Program-made: the position numbers and the translations under genes
Notes under the pieces: generated by a model
The model's database searches: none
Seen by the model: only the letters and a program-made list of their open reading frames with translations
What the model was told of the DNA's origin: nothing
DNA from: Siminovitchia fortis
GTDB lineage: Bacteria > Bacillota > Bacilli > Bacillales > Bacillaceae_C
Assembly: GCF_003605365.2 (NCBI RefSeq)
Contig: NZ_QYTU02000003.1
Span: 62,001 to 126,000, forward strand
Direction: 5' to 3'
DNA length: 64,000 nt
Part shown: positions 9,362 through 18,775 of the stretch, in pieces
Position numbering within the stretch: position 1 is the stretch's first letter
Layout of the letters: each line of letters starts with the position of its first letter

Positions 9362-10777
9362 TTGACAGTCGTTAATAAAGGAGCTGCCATGACTCCTAGG
9401 CAAATTGTTGAAAAGCTCAATCAATATATCATCGGCCAGAATGATGCGAAACGGGCGGTCGCGGTGGCTCTCCGCAATCGTTACCGCAGGGGGCTGTTAA
9501 GCGAAGAACTTCGAGATGAGATCATCCCGAAAAACATATTGATGATGGGCCCCACCGGTGTAGGTAAGACGGAAATAGCCCGCCGTTTGGCCAAAATGGT
9601 CGGAGCTCCGTTTGTGAAAGTGGAGGCGACCAAATTTACCGAAGTGGGCTATGTGGGACGCGATGTCGAATCAATGGTCCGAGATCTTGCCGAGACATCG
9701 ATCAGGATTGTCAAAGAAGAGAAAATGCAGGAAGTAAGGGACCGTGCGGAGAAACAGGCGAACCGCCGCCTTGTCGAGCTGTTGGTGCCAAGAAAAAAGA
9801 AGTCGGAAAACTTTAAAAACCCATTTGAAATGATCTTTGGCGGAGGCCAGCAGGCTGAAAGTTCATCAACCCAAGATGAACAGGAAGAGCTGAGCATCCG
9901 CGAAAAAAGAAGAATCATTGAGGAAAAGCTTGCAAATGGAGAACTGGAAGACGAGATTGTGCAGGTGGAGGTTGAAGAACAGCAGCCTTCCATGTTTGAT
10001 TTGTTCCAAGGGTCCGGCATGGAGCAGATGGGGATGAATATGCAGGACGCCTTAAGCAGCCTGATGCCCAAAAAGCTTAAGAAGCGGAAGCTTCCCGTCA
10101 AAGAGGCGCGGAAAGTCCTAACGAATGATGAAGCCCAAAAGCTGATCGACATGGATGAAGTGACACAGATGGCGATTTTCAGGGCCGAACAAACAGGGAT
10201 CATCTTTATTGATGAAATTGATAAAATCGCGAGCAAAGGCCAGTCTTCGTCTGCAGATGTCTCAAGAGAAGGTGTCCAGCGGGATATCCTGCCGATTGTC
10301 GAAGGATCAACTATAGTCACCAAATACGGACCGGTCAAAACAGATTACATTTTGTTTATTGCTGCGGGAGCATTCCATATGGCTAAGCCCTCGGATTTAA
10401 TCCCGGAACTTCAAGGCCGTTTTCCGATTCGGGTTGAACTCGAAAAGCTGACAGTAGAAGACTTCTACAAAATACTGACTGAACCCGATAATGCCCTGAT
10501 CAAACAATATTCAGCATTATTGGAAACTGAAGGTATACAAATAGAATTTTCTGACGATGCTATTAACAGACTTGCAGAAATCGCTTTTGATGTGAACCAG
10601 AATACGGACAACATCGGAGCGAGGCGCCTGCATACAATTATGGAGAAACTGCTTGAAGATTTGTCGTTCGAAGCACCAGATGTCACGATGGAAAAGGTGG
10701 AAATTACCGCTCAGTACGTGGACCAAAAACTTTCAGCAATTTCAAAAGACAAAGATTTAAGCCAGTTTATTTTATAA
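9362..10777 (+). CDS. hslU: HslU (ClpY) ATPase subunit of HslUV
   Basis: 471-residue AAA+ unfoldase partner of HslV. Walker [10 protein letters not shown] from residue 63, Walker [10 protein letters not shown] near 280, and the pore/sensor region [12 protein letters not shown] near 345. The intermediate domain (about 110-245) is rich in Glu and Lys. The TTG at 9362 follows AGAGGGAGGG with good spacing; an internal ATG at 9389 preceded by AAAGGAG would give 462 residues starting [10 protein letters not shown], and is an equally plausible start. Between hslV and codY as in B. subtilis. Confidence 0.95.
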   Translation: MTVVNKGAAMTPRQIVEKLNQYIIGQNDAKRAVAVALRNRYRRGLLSEELRDEIIPKNILMMGPTGVGKTEIARRLAKMVGAPFVKVEATKFTEVGYVGRDVESMVRDLAETSIRIVKEEKMQEVRDRAEKQANRRLVELLVPRKKKSENFKNPFEMIFGGGQQAESSSTQDEQEELSIREKRRIIEEKLANGELEDEIVQVEVEEQQPSMFDLFQGSGMEQMGMNMQDALSSLMPKKLKKRKLPVKEARKVLTNDEAQKLIDMDEVTQMAIFRAEQTGIIFIDEIDKIASKGQSSSADVSREGVQRDILPIVEGSTIVTKYGPVKTDYILFIAAGAFHMAKPSDLIPELQGRFPIRVELEKLTVEDFYKILTEPDNALIKQYSALLETEGIQIEFSDDAINRLAEIAFDVNQNTDNIGARRLHTIMEKLLEDLSFEAPDVTMEKVEITAQYVDQKLSAISKDKDLSQFIL

Positions 10778-10828
10778 AAAATATGTCAACAATCGTTGTA
10801 AGTTTGGAAAAATTTAGGAGGAGAAACA

Positions 10829-11608
10829 ATGGAATTATTAACAAGGACCAGAACGATCAATGCAATGCTGCAAAAAGCTGCAGGAAAACCGGTAAACTTC
10901 AAGGAAATGGCTGAAACGTTGTCTGATGTCATAGAAGCCAATGTATATGTACTAAGCAGAAGAGGAAAGGTTTTGGGCTATTCTGTCCGCCAGCAAATTG
11001 AAAATGACAGAATGAAAAGTATTCTTGAGGAGCGGCAGTTCCCCGAAGACTATACAAAGAGGCTTTTCAATATTTCCGAAACATCTTCAAACATCGATGT
11101 GAACAGTGAATATACAGCTTTTCCGGTGGAAAATAAAGATTTGTTCTCATCCGGCCTGACAACAATCGTGCCGATCAACGGCGGAGGGGAAAGGCTCGGG
11201 ACATTGCTCTTGGCAAGGCTTGAGCAGGAATTTGATAACGATGACCTGATTCTTGCTGAATATGGTGCAACAGTGGTTGGTATGGAAATTCTTCGTGAAA
11301 AAGCTGAAGAAATTGAAGAGGAAGCCCGCAGTAAAGCAGTTGTCCAAATGGCAATCAGCTCCCTCTCATACAGTGAACTGGAAGCCATTGAGCATATTTT
11401 TGAAGAACTCAACGGAACAGAGGGGCTGCTCGTAGCTTCCAAAATTGCCGACAGAGTAGGAATTACCCGCTCCGTCATCGTCAACGCACTCAGGAAATTA
11501 GAAAGTGCCGGTGTCATCGAATCCCGTTCACTCGGGATGAAGGGCACTTATATCAAAGTGTTGAACTCCAAGTTCCTTGTTGAATTGGAGAAATTAAAAT
11601 CAAACTGA
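10829..11608 (+). CDS. codY: global transcriptional regulator CodY
   Basis: 259 residues. CodY senses branched-chain amino acids through an N-terminal GAF domain (about 1-155) and GTP, and binds DNA through a C-terminal winged helix; here the helix-turn-helix lies around 203-225 ([21 protein letters not shown] in two parts). ATG after AGGAGG at 10816-10821. Last gene of its cluster and followed by a terminator; the next operon is the fla operon, whose B. subtilis counterpart is a CodY target. Confidence 0.98.
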   Translation: MELLTRTRTINAMLQKAAGKPVNFKEMAETLSDVIEANVYVLSRRGKVLGYSVRQQIENDRMKSILEERQFPEDYTKRLFNISETSSNIDVNSEYTAFPVENKDLFSSGLTTIVPINGGGERLGTLLLARLEQEFDNDDLILAEYGATVVGMEILREKAEEIEEEARSKAVVQMAISSLSYSELEAIEHIFEELNGTEGLLVASKIADRVGITRSVIVNALRKLESAGVIESRSLGMKGTYIKVLNSKFLVELEKLKSN

Positions 11609-11628
11609 TAAATGATAATCAGGAAAAA

Positions 11629-11660
11629 GAACGTTCGAAGTCTATTCGGACGTTTTTTTT
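11629..11660 (+). terminator. codY terminator
   Basis: Stem AACGTTCGAA/TTCGGACGTT (one G-U pair) with a GTCTA loop, followed by eight T residues. Confidence 0.85.
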
Positions 11661-11685
11661 ATTTTTTTAATGGGACTAAAGAATC

Positions 11686-11711
11686 AATTTTCGAGTTTTT
11701 TATCGAAAATT
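11686..11711 (+). promoter_or_regulatory. inverted repeat of CodY-like half-sites upstream of fla promoter
   Basis: Perfect 9-bp arms AATTTTCGA (11686-11694) and TCGAAAATT (11703-11711) separated by 8 bp. The half-sites match the two halves of the CodY consensus (AATTTTC and GAAAATT) but are spaced about 8 bp further apart than in the consensus. It lies 23 bp upstream of the -35 box. Candidate operator; binding is inference. Confidence 0.4.
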
Positions 11712-11734
11712 CACCAAGAATTACTCAGCTTGTG

Positions 11735-11763
11735 TAGACGTAATATGACAAAAAGATTACAAT
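11735..11763 (+). promoter_or_regulatory. putative sigma-A promoter of the fla operon
   Basis: TAGACG (11735-11740, four of six), 17-bp spacer, TACAAT (11758-11763, five of six), 47 bp before flgB. No clear SigD box (TAAA-N15-GCCGATAT) was found in the codY-flgB gap. Confidence 0.5.
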
Positions 11764-11810
11764 AGTGGATAGTTTAGGAAAAAGAAGAAGAAAATTGGCA
11801 GGTGCTTATT

Positions 11811-12197
11811 GTGAATCTATTCGGTAGTTTTCAGACGATAGAACGTTCTATGGACTATTCTGCATTAAAACACGAAGTCACTTCCCAAAATATCGCCAAT
11901 GCCGATACCCCTAATTACAAAGGGAAGAAAGTGAGCTTTGGCCAAGTATTTGATGAGGCGGTTTCTGCTGCAAAATTACGTATGACCGATCCGCGCCATA
12001 TTAGCGCCCATAGGATGAAAAACCCTGCTATTGCGCTGTCTGACAGGCGGGCCCAATACGGGCATAATGGAAATAATGTCGATATTGACAAAGAAATGTC
12101 CGATCTTGCGGCAAATCAGATTTATTACAGTACTTTATCAGAAAGATTAAGCGGGAAATTCAATTTATTACAAAATGTCATCAAGGGAGGAAAGTAG
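11811..12197 (+). CDS. flgB: flagellar basal-body rod protein FlgB
   Basis: 128 residues; proximal rod subunit of the flagellar axle, exported by the flagellar type III apparatus. The rod-protein motif around QNIANADTPNYKGKKVSF (residues 28-45) is the family signature. I prefer GTG 11811 after GCAGGTG; a GTG three codons upstream (11802) lacks a good ribosome binding site. First gene of the fla operon, two bases from flgC. Confidence 0.94.
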   Translation: MNLFGSFQTIERSMDYSALKHEVTSQNIANADTPNYKGKKVSFGQVFDEAVSAAKLRMTDPRHISAHRMKNPAIALSDRRAQYGHNGNNVDIDKEMSDLAANQIYYSTLSERLSGKFNLLQNVIKGGK

Positions 12198-12199
12198 TA

Positions 12200-12658
12200 G
12201 TGACAATGTTCTACACAATGGGAATTTCTTCCTCTGCATTGACAACCCAACGGCTCAGATTGGATGTCATCTCCTCCAATATGGCAAACGTAGATACAAC
12301 GAGAGAAAAGCTTGTTGATGGTCAGTGGCAGCCCTATAGACGCAAAATGGTCGTCATGCAGCCAAATGAAAATTCATTTTCTTCGGCCCTTAATAATGCA
12401 ATGGGCTCTTATACCGGGAATAAAAATCCGGCGGGAGTAAAGGTAGCCAGGATCGTCGAAGACCAAACACCATTCAAATCGATTTATGATCCTGAACATC
12501 CTGATGCGGATGAAAATGGCTATGTCTATCAATCAAATGTTGATCCGCTTCGCGAGATGGTGGATATGATTAGTGCCACAAGATCATACGAAGCCAATGT
12601 CACAGTATTCAATGCAACAAAGGCGATGTTGATGAAGTCGCTGGATATTGGAAAATAA
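12200..12658 (+). CDS. flgC: flagellar basal-body rod protein FlgC
   Basis: 152-residue rod protein. The N-terminus has LRLDVISSNMANVDTTRE (about residues 19-36), a variant of the SxNxANxxT rod signature; the C-terminus has the amphipathic ATRSYEANVTVFNATKAM helix. GTG start with AAGGGAGG nine bases upstream. Usual length, in the flgB-flgC-fliE order. Confidence 0.95.
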   Translation: MTMFYTMGISSSALTTQRLRLDVISSNMANVDTTREKLVDGQWQPYRRKMVVMQPNENSFSSALNNAMGSYTGNKNPAGVKVARIVEDQTPFKSIYDPEHPDADENGYVYQSNVDPLREMVDMISATRSYEANVTVFNATKAMLMKSLDIGK

Positions 12659-12678
12659 TTAGAAAGGAGGCATGAGAG

Positions 12679-12984
12679 ATGCCAATCAATCCTATCATTT
12701 CTCATTTGCCCGCTGCATCTTCGGTAAACTCCAAACAGCCAGTGCCTGAAAGTTTTAATAAAGCGAATAATTTTGGAGATTACTTACAAAATGCAATCCA
12801 GGAAGTGAATAAGCTGCAAATACAATCAGACAAGGCCACATCAATGTTTGCAGAGGGAAAGAAAATCAATTTGCATGATGTGATGATTGCCGGCCAAAAA
12901 GCATCTATTTCCATGCAGGCCGCGCTTGAAATCAGGAACAAGGCTGTTGAGGCATACCAGGAAGTCATGCGAATGCAAGTGTAA
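12679..12984 (+). CDS. fliE: flagellar hook-basal body protein FliE
   Basis: 101 residues; links the MS ring to the rod. The C-terminal half with INLHDVMIAGQKASISMQAALEIRNKAVEAY (about residues 63-93) is typical. ATG after AAAGGAGG. Twenty-four bp before fliF. Confidence 0.93.
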   Translation: MPINPIISHLPAASSVNSKQPVPESFNKANNFGDYLQNAIQEVNKLQIQSDKATSMFAEGKKINLHDVMIAGQKASISMQAALEIRNKAVEAYQEVMRMQV

Positions 12985-13008
12985 CCAGAATGTTTAAGGG
13001 GATTATCG

Positions 13009-14622
13009 ATGAAAGATTTACTGTTTAGGCGTTTTTCAAATTTGAAAGAGTATTGGATACAAAGAACAAAAAAACAAAAGATCGTATTTGTTTCATCGGC
13101 AATTATTTTACTTCTATTCATTATCATTCTAACCGTTTTATTAACCCGTACTGCCATGGTCCCTCTTTATACAAACTTGTCGCCGTCCGAGACTGGTGCC
13201 ATCAAAGAAGAGCTCGACGCCAGGGGAGTGAAGTCCGAAATAACGGAAAACGGTACAACGATAAGGGTTCCCGAGGGAAATGCAGAAAACTTGATGGTCG
13301 AACTAGCAGCAGAAGGTATCCCCAAATCGGGGAATATCGATTACTCTTTCTTTAGCGAGAACGCTGGTTTCGGCATGACAGATAATGAATTCAACGTATT
13401 AAAGCTTGATGCCACCCAGAATGAGCTGGCAGCCCTGATTAAAGGCATTGATGGAATAGAAGATGCAAATGTGATGATCACCATGCCGGAAAAAAGCGTC
13501 TTTGTGAAAGAGGATAATGAAGAAGCATCAGCATCAATTATCCTGCAAACAAAGCCGGGACACGATTTCAATGAGAAACAAATTAAATCGCTGTACCACC
13601 TTGTATCCAAAAGTGTACCCAATTTGCCGACAGACAATATTGTCATCAGAAACCAGTACCTGGAATATTTCGACTTAAATGATGGTTCTTATGCTGACAG
13701 CGGCATTGATCAGCAAATGAAAATCAAGGAGCGCCTGGAAAGGGATATACAGCGCCAGGTGCAGCAAATGCTCGGAACCTTGATGGGCCATGAAAAGGTC
13801 ATCACTTCCGTTACAGCGGATATAGATTTCACCCAGGAAAACAGGGAGGAGAACCTTGTTACACCGGTGGATGAAGAAAATATGCGCGGAATTGCCATCA
13901 GTGCCCAAAGAATTACAGAAACATTCTCAGGCGATGAAGCCCAAGCGGGCGGTATACCGCAAGGAGGCGATCCTGCTGACAGTGGAGCAAGCCAATACAT
14001 GGAAGGCAGCGGGAATTCAGGGGATTATGAAAAGTCCGAAGAAACTCTGAATTATGAAGTCAATAAAGTGCGCAAGGAAATTGTGGAAAGCCCATATAAA
14101 ATCCGGGATCTGGGCATTCAGGTCATGGTTGAGCCGCCAGACCCCGAAGAACCCGCTTCTTTTCCGGAAGAAAGAAGGGAAGATATCACCCAGCTGCTGT
14201 CCACGATCGTCAGGACGTCCATTGACAAGGAAAGCGGGACGGACATTTCCGACGCTGCTATTGATGATAAGGTTGTTGTAACTGTACAGCCGTTTAACGG
14301 AAACATGGACCGCGGGGAAGATTCATCCAAAAGCGTATTGCCATGGTGGGGGTACGTTATCGGAGGAATTCTGGTTGCCATCATAGCTCTTCTTATTTTC
14401 CTATGGACAAGAAGCAGAGCACGTAAAGCGGAAGAACTGGAAGAAATGACGGCAATCGCCGAAGACAAGCCTGCGGAACCCCCAAAGCCGACGATTGAGG
14501 AACTGGCAGCACAGAAAGCTGCAGAGAACCGGGAACGGCTTGAAGAATTAGCCAAAGATAACCCGGAACAATTTGCCAACCTGCTGCGGACATGGCTTGC
14601 TGAGGAAGAGGAGGAGATTTAG
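13009..14622 (+). CDS. fliF: flagellar MS-ring protein FliF
   Basis: 537 residues. A cytoplasmic N-terminus, a transmembrane helix at about 24-47, a large ring-building extracytoplasmic region (YscJ/FliF domains, about 48-440), a second transmembrane helix at about 447-468 (WWGYVIGGILVAIIALLIF) and a cytoplasmic C-terminus rich in Glu/Lys that binds FliG. A Gly/Ser-rich insert near 310-335 is a normal variable region. ATG start. Followed by fliG after four bases. Confidence 0.96.
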   Translation: MKDLLFRRFSNLKEYWIQRTKKQKIVFVSSAIILLLFIIILTVLLTRTAMVPLYTNLSPSETGAIKEELDARGVKSEITENGTTIRVPEGNAENLMVELAAEGIPKSGNIDYSFFSENAGFGMTDNEFNVLKLDATQNELAALIKGIDGIEDANVMITMPEKSVFVKEDNEEASASIILQTKPGHDFNEKQIKSLYHLVSKSVPNLPTDNIVIRNQYLEYFDLNDGSYADSGIDQQMKIKERLERDIQRQVQQMLGTLMGHEKVITSVTADIDFTQENREENLVTPVDEENMRGIAISAQRITETFSGDEAQAGGIPQGGDPADSGASQYMEGSGNSGDYEKSEETLNYEVNKVRKEIVESPYKIRDLGIQVMVEPPDPEEPASFPEERREDITQLLSTIVRTSIDKESGTDISDAAIDDKVVVTVQPFNGNMDRGEDSSKSVLPWWGYVIGGILVAIIALLIFLWTRSRARKAEELEEMTAIAEDKPAEPPKPTIEELAAQKAAENRERLEELAKDNPEQFANLLRTWLAEEEEEI

Positions 14623-14626
14623 AGAG

Positions 14627-15634
14627 GTGGATAAAAAACAAAAGATGTCAGCCCTTCAAAAGGCCGCTGTACTTCTTATTTCTCTTGGTCCCGATACCGC
14701 TTCAAAAATCTATAAACAATTGACTGAAAAAGAAGTTGAAAAGCTTACGATGGAAATTTCGAGCCTCAGGAATGTGACACCCGAAAAAAAAGACAGGGTG
14801 GTCAATGAATTTCACCAGATTGCTCTTGCACAGAAATATATAACCCAGGGTGGTTTGGATTATGCTAAAGTCGTACTGGAAAAGGCGTTTGGTTATGAGG
14901 AGGCTGCAAAAATGCTGAAAAGGCTCAATGCTTCCTTGCAGGTCCGGCCGTTTGACTTTGCCAAAAGGGCCGATGCGGGACAAATTTTACATTTCATCCA
15001 AAATGAGCATCCGCAGACCATCGCCCTTGTCCTGTCATATTTGGACCCGGAAAAAGCGGGGCAAATTTTATCGGAGCTTCCAAATGACACACAGGCGGAC
15101 ATTGCCAGGAGGATTGCAGTGATGGATGGAACTTCTCCTGATGTGATCCGTGAAGTGGAAGAAATTCTTAAAAGAAAGCTGTCTGCTACTGTTACGGATG
15201 ACTATTCCCAAAGCGGCGGGATCGAATCGATTGTACAGGTGCTCCAAGGGGTCGACCGTGCAACCGAAAAAACCATTCTTGATACGCTCGGAATCCAGGA
15301 TCCCGGACTTGCAGAGGATATCAGGGAAAGAATGTTTGTTTTTGAAGACATTGTCATTTTGGACAATCTTTCGATTCAGCGTGTGATCAGGGAATGTGAC
15401 AGTGATGACTTGATGCTCGCGCTCAGGGTCGCCAGCGACGAAGTGAAGGAAACGATCTTCAAAAATATGTCCACCCGGATGGCGGTGACCCTGCAGGAGG
15501 AAATCGAATTGATGGGCCCTGTACGATTGCGCGAAATCGAAGAAGCCCAGTCAAACATTGTTGCCATTATCCGCCGATTGGAAGATGCGGGTGAAATCAT
15601 CCTTGCACGCGGAGGGGATGAAATCATTGTCTAA
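14627..15634 (+). CDS. fliG: flagellar motor switch protein FliG
   Basis: 335 residues; torque-generating switch component binding FliF and the stator. Recognised by the N-terminal KAAVLLISLGPDTASKIYKQL, the middle-domain EHPQTIALVLSYL, and the C-terminal FVFEDIVILDN and MSTRMAVTLQEE. GTG 14627 follows the fliF stop and the GAGGAGGAG tract; an internal ATG six codons later is possible. Length equals the B. subtilis protein within a few residues. Confidence 0.95.
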   Translation: MDKKQKMSALQKAAVLLISLGPDTASKIYKQLTEKEVEKLTMEISSLRNVTPEKKDRVVNEFHQIALAQKYITQGGLDYAKVVLEKAFGYEEAAKMLKRLNASLQVRPFDFAKRADAGQILHFIQNEHPQTIALVLSYLDPEKAGQILSELPNDTQADIARRIAVMDGTSPDVIREVEEILKRKLSATVTDDYSQSGGIESIVQVLQGVDRATEKTILDTLGIQDPGLAEDIRERMFVFEDIVILDNLSIQRVIRECDSDDLMLALRVASDEVKETIFKNMSTRMAVTLQEEIELMGPVRLREIEEAQSNIVAIIRRLEDAGEIILARGGDEIIV

Positions 15635-16391
15635 CATCATCAAGCTTCATTCAGACCGGATATTGACAGACGCAAAGGTCATCAAACCGAGAATGGTTGA
15701 AAGACCGGACTGCGGACAGGGCACTGTGGATCCTTTAATTGAAGCCAAAGCCAATGAACTCATAATAACGGCGGAAGCAAAGGCTAAAGACATTTTAGAA
15801 AAAGCCGCTCATGAGGCAGAGCAGCTGAAAAACGCCATTCAAGAGGAAAAGAACCTCTGGGAAGCGGAGAAAAGACAATTGTCGGAGGAAGCATGGAACG
15901 GGGGCTATCAAAAGGGGCTGAAAGAAGGAAGGACAGCAGGGGAAAACGAGTTTAAGAGCTTGATAGAAACAGCCATCGGTACAATTGACACGGCCAAGGC
16001 GGACTCCAAAGCATATATCGTGCAGGCGGAGCAGACCATCCTTGACCTGGCAATGGCAAGTACAGAAGCGATCCTGGGGTCCACTCTTTCTGAGGAACCA
16101 GAAAAATTTATCGATGTTGTAAAAAAGGCTCTGACTGAACTGAAAAATGAAAAAGAGATAGAGATCTTTGTACACCCATCCAAGTTCCATTTGCTTGTTT
16201 CATCCAGAAACGTGCTGGAATCTATTTTTCCGCGAGAGGTGCAATGTTATATTTATCCAAATGAGGAATTAAATGAAAATGATTGTGTCGTTGAATGTGA
16301 AACCATCAGAATCGATACCGGCATTGACAGCCAGCTTTCCGAGTTGAAAGAAAGGCTCGCGGAGCTACTCTCCGCTGAACAAAAACCATGA
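15627..16391 (+). CDS. fliH: flagellar assembly protein FliH
   Basis: 254 residues; negative regulator/stator of the export ATPase FliI. Shows the long Glu/Lys/Ala-rich coiled coil (about 40-130) including the GYQKGLKEGR segment typical of FliH, and a C-terminal globular part. I chose TTG 15627 (SNIIKLHSDR follows), nine bases after GGAGGGG; it overlaps the end of fliG by 8 bases. Its stop overlaps the fliI start (ATGA). Confidence 0.9.
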   Translation: MSNIIKLHSDRILTDAKVIKPRMVERPDCGQGTVDPLIEAKANELIITAEAKAKDILEKAAHEAEQLKNAIQEEKNLWEAEKRQLSEEAWNGGYQKGLKEGRTAGENEFKSLIETAIGTIDTAKADSKAYIVQAEQTILDLAMASTEAILGSTLSEEPEKFIDVVKKALTELKNEKEIEIFVHPSKFHLLVSSRNVLESIFPREVQCYIYPNEELNENDCVVECETIRIDTGIDSQLSELKERLAELLSAEQKP

Positions 16392-17713
16392 AGGCTCAGG
16401 AGCTCCTGCCTCATATAAAAAAGATCAACCCGCTTAAAAGGTATGGGAAAGTGATCAAGGTTGTCGGCCTGATGATTGAGTCATTCGGACCCGAAAGTTC
16501 CATCGGGGATGTCTGCCTCATACATACCGGAAATTCAGAAAACAACCGGACCGTTTTGACCGAGGTTGTCGGTTTTAAAGGAAAGCACCTGATTTTAATG
16601 CCTTACACCAATTTGCTGGATGTATCTCCGGGAAGCCTTGTTGAAACAACCGGGAAACCTCTGGAAATAAACGTCGGTCCCGAATTGATCGGCAAGGTGG
16701 TGGATTCACTGGGACATCCGATGGATGAATCGGCCATCCCCCGCGGAATGGCTGGTGTCCAAATAGATTGCGATCCGCCGAACCCGTTGACAAGGCCTCC
16801 CATCGCCGAGCAGCTCGAAGTGGGTGTGAGAGCTATCGACAGCATGCTGCCAGTCGGAAATGGCCAGCGGATGGGAATATTTGCGGGAAGCGGTGTCGGA
16901 AAGAGTACGCTGCTCGGGATGATTGCCCGGAATACGAGGGCGGATATCAATGTGATTGCGCTAATCGGGGAACGGGGAAGGGAAGTAAAGGAATTCCTTG
17001 AAAACGACCTTGGGCCCGATGGGTTGAAAAAGTCGATCATTGTGGCTTCCACTTCGGATCAGCCTGCCCTCATGAGAATCAAAGGCGCTTTTACGGCGAC
17101 TGCGATCGCTGAATATTTCAGGGATTTAGGCTGCAATGTAAATCTTTTGATGGATTCAGTCACAAGGGTGGCCATGAGCCAGAGGGAAGTGGGCCTCGCT
17201 GTCGGCGAGCCGCCTGCCACAAGGGGTTATACCCCTTCCGTTTTCGCCCTGTTGCCCCGCCTTCTTGAAAGGACAGGGACAAGCCCGCTCGGGTCGATTA
17301 CTGCTTTCTATACCGTACTTGTGGACGGCGATGACATGAATGAGCCGATCGCGGATACCGTGAGGGGGATTTTGGACGGGCATATCGTTCTTGACCGTTC
17401 CTTGGCTAACAAAGGCCATTATCCTGCGATCAATGTTTTAAAAAGTGTCAGCAGACTCATGAACCAGCTTGCTGCACCAGAACATCAGGCAGCTGCCAAT
17501 ACGATCCGGAATCTCTTAAGTACGTATGTGAATGCGGAAGATTTGATTAATATCGGCGCATATAAAAAAGGCGCTTCCAAAGAGATCGATGAAGCGATTG
17601 ATTATCAGCCCGAAATCATCAAATTTTTACAGCAAGGGACTAATGAACAGGCAACGAAGGAAGAAAGTATCCAGTCGTTGATCAATTTGGCAGAAACGGG
17701 TGAGTTTCGTTGA
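16388..17713 (+). CDS. fliI: flagellum-specific export ATPase FliI
   Basis: 441-residue F1-beta-like ATPase that energises type III export. Walker A GIFAGSGVGKSTLLG at about 162-176, Walker B NLLMDSVTR near 255, and the ATPase signature region PSVFALLPRLLERTG near 290. The ATG overlaps the fliH stop, implying translational coupling; its own stop overlaps fliJ by four bases. Confidence 0.97.
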   Translation: MKAQELLPHIKKINPLKRYGKVIKVVGLMIESFGPESSIGDVCLIHTGNSENNRTVLTEVVGFKGKHLILMPYTNLLDVSPGSLVETTGKPLEINVGPELIGKVVDSLGHPMDESAIPRGMAGVQIDCDPPNPLTRPPIAEQLEVGVRAIDSMLPVGNGQRMGIFAGSGVGKSTLLGMIARNTRADINVIALIGERGREVKEFLENDLGPDGLKKSIIVASTSDQPALMRIKGAFTATAIAEYFRDLGCNVNLLMDSVTRVAMSQREVGLAVGEPPATRGYTPSVFALLPRLLERTGTSPLGSITAFYTVLVDGDDMNEPIADTVRGILDGHIVLDRSLANKGHYPAINVLKSVSRLMNQLAAPEHQAAANTIRNLLSTYVNAEDLINIGAYKKGASKEIDEAIDYQPEIIKFLQQGTNEQATKEESIQSLINLAETGEFR

Positions 17714-18156
17714 AATTTGATTATAAATTCCAGCATATTTTGACGCTCAAAGAGAGAGAAAAGGAAGAGACTTATTCGCTTTACGAAGAATCGGTCCGTC
17801 AATTTGAACGGGCTGCCAAAAATTTATATGAATTGCTAAAGAAAAAGGAAGTCCTGGAACAATTTCAATCAGAGAAGCTGGAAACAGGCTTTTCCATCCA
17901 AAAAATCAGGCACCATCAACTGTTCATCAATAATCTTGAAGAAACAATCGATTATTGGCAAAAACAGGTCATGGCAACACGGAATGAGATGAAGCATTGG
18001 GAGGAGAAGCTTCTTGAAAGCAATATCGAAGTGAAAAAATACGAAAAAATGAAAGATAAAAGCTACAAGTATTTTCAAGAGTTGATCAATACCTATGAAA
18101 ACAATCAAATGGATGAAATAGCAGCCATCCAATTCCAACATCGAAAAGGAAATTAG
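17710..18156 (+). CDS. fliJ: flagellar export chaperone FliJ
   Basis: 148 residues, almost entirely predicted coiled coil with high Glu/Lys/Gln content, opening FDYKFQHILTLKEREKEE as in Bacillus FliJ. It acts as the central stalk of the FliI hexamer. TTG start overlapping the fliI stop. Confidence 0.9.
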   Translation: MKFDYKFQHILTLKEREKEETYSLYEESVRQFERAAKNLYELLKKKEVLEQFQSEKLETGFSIQKIRHHQLFINNLEETIDYWQKQVMATRNEMKHWEEKLLESNIEVKKYEKMKDKSYKYFQELINTYENNQMDEIAAIQFQHRKGN

Positions 18157-18164
18157 GTGACAAG

Positions 18165-18770
18165 GTGGGTAGTACCGCAGATACACAAAAAGAGAATAAG
18201 AAATCCGGCTTTTTTCAAAAGCTTCTTGTATGGATTGTCATTCCGCTTCTGCTCATACTGTTCCTCACCTTGCTGGCTGCTACGGTTTCGGGTGTAAACG
18301 TGTATGAGAAGGCGAAGGAAGTCGGAGGAAAGCTTCCTGTAATATCCTCGATCATTGGCGGCAAAGAAACGGTGACCATTGAGGAGCACAACGAGGCGGT
18401 CGTCAAGCTGGAAGCGCAAATTGAGGAGAAGAATGCGAAAATCAGCCGTTTGGAAAGAAAAGTGGAAGACAAAGAGTCCGAAATTGACCTGCTGAAACAA
18501 GATAAGAAAAGGCTTGAAACGACCCTTGAGGAAAAGGACCAAGTGGAGAACGATGGAAAGCGGGAAATGAAAGAAATCGTTGCAGTCTATGAAACAATGA
18601 TGCCCAAACGGGCAGCTTCCATCATTGTGGAAATGAAAGATGAAGAAGCTGTCAACATCTTATCCAACCTGGGGCCCGAGCCGCTTGCGAGAATCATGGA
18701 AAAGATGCCGCCTGAAAAAGCCGCGGCATATACCCAGATGCTGGCTGTTAGAACAACTGAGGGGAGGTGA
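18165..18770 (+). CDS. ylxF: YlxF, MotE/MgtE-N-domain flagellar operon protein
   Basis: 201 residues. One transmembrane helix at about 20-40 (IPLLLILFLTLLAATVSG), a coiled coil at about 72-135, then an MgtE-N-like module (YETMMPKRAASIIVEM..AVNILSNLGPEPLARIMEKMPPEKAA). This architecture and its place between fliJ and fliK match YlxF of B. subtilis, related to MotE of rhizobia. The role is not settled. GTG start with AGGTGACAAG upstream. Confidence 0.85.
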   Translation: MGSTADTQKENKKSGFFQKLLVWIVIPLLLILFLTLLAATVSGVNVYEKAKEVGGKLPVISSIIGGKETVTIEEHNEAVVKLEAQIEEKNAKISRLERKVEDKESEIDLLKQDKKRLETTLEEKDQVENDGKREMKEIVAVYETMMPKRAASIIVEMKDEEAVNILSNLGPEPLARIMEKMPPEKAAAYTQMLAVRTTEGR

Positions 18771-18775
18771 ACTAA

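Noticed and set aside
11661-11810. SigD promoter before flgB
   Set aside because: TAAA at 11677-11680 is not followed by a GCCGATAT-like box at the right distance.
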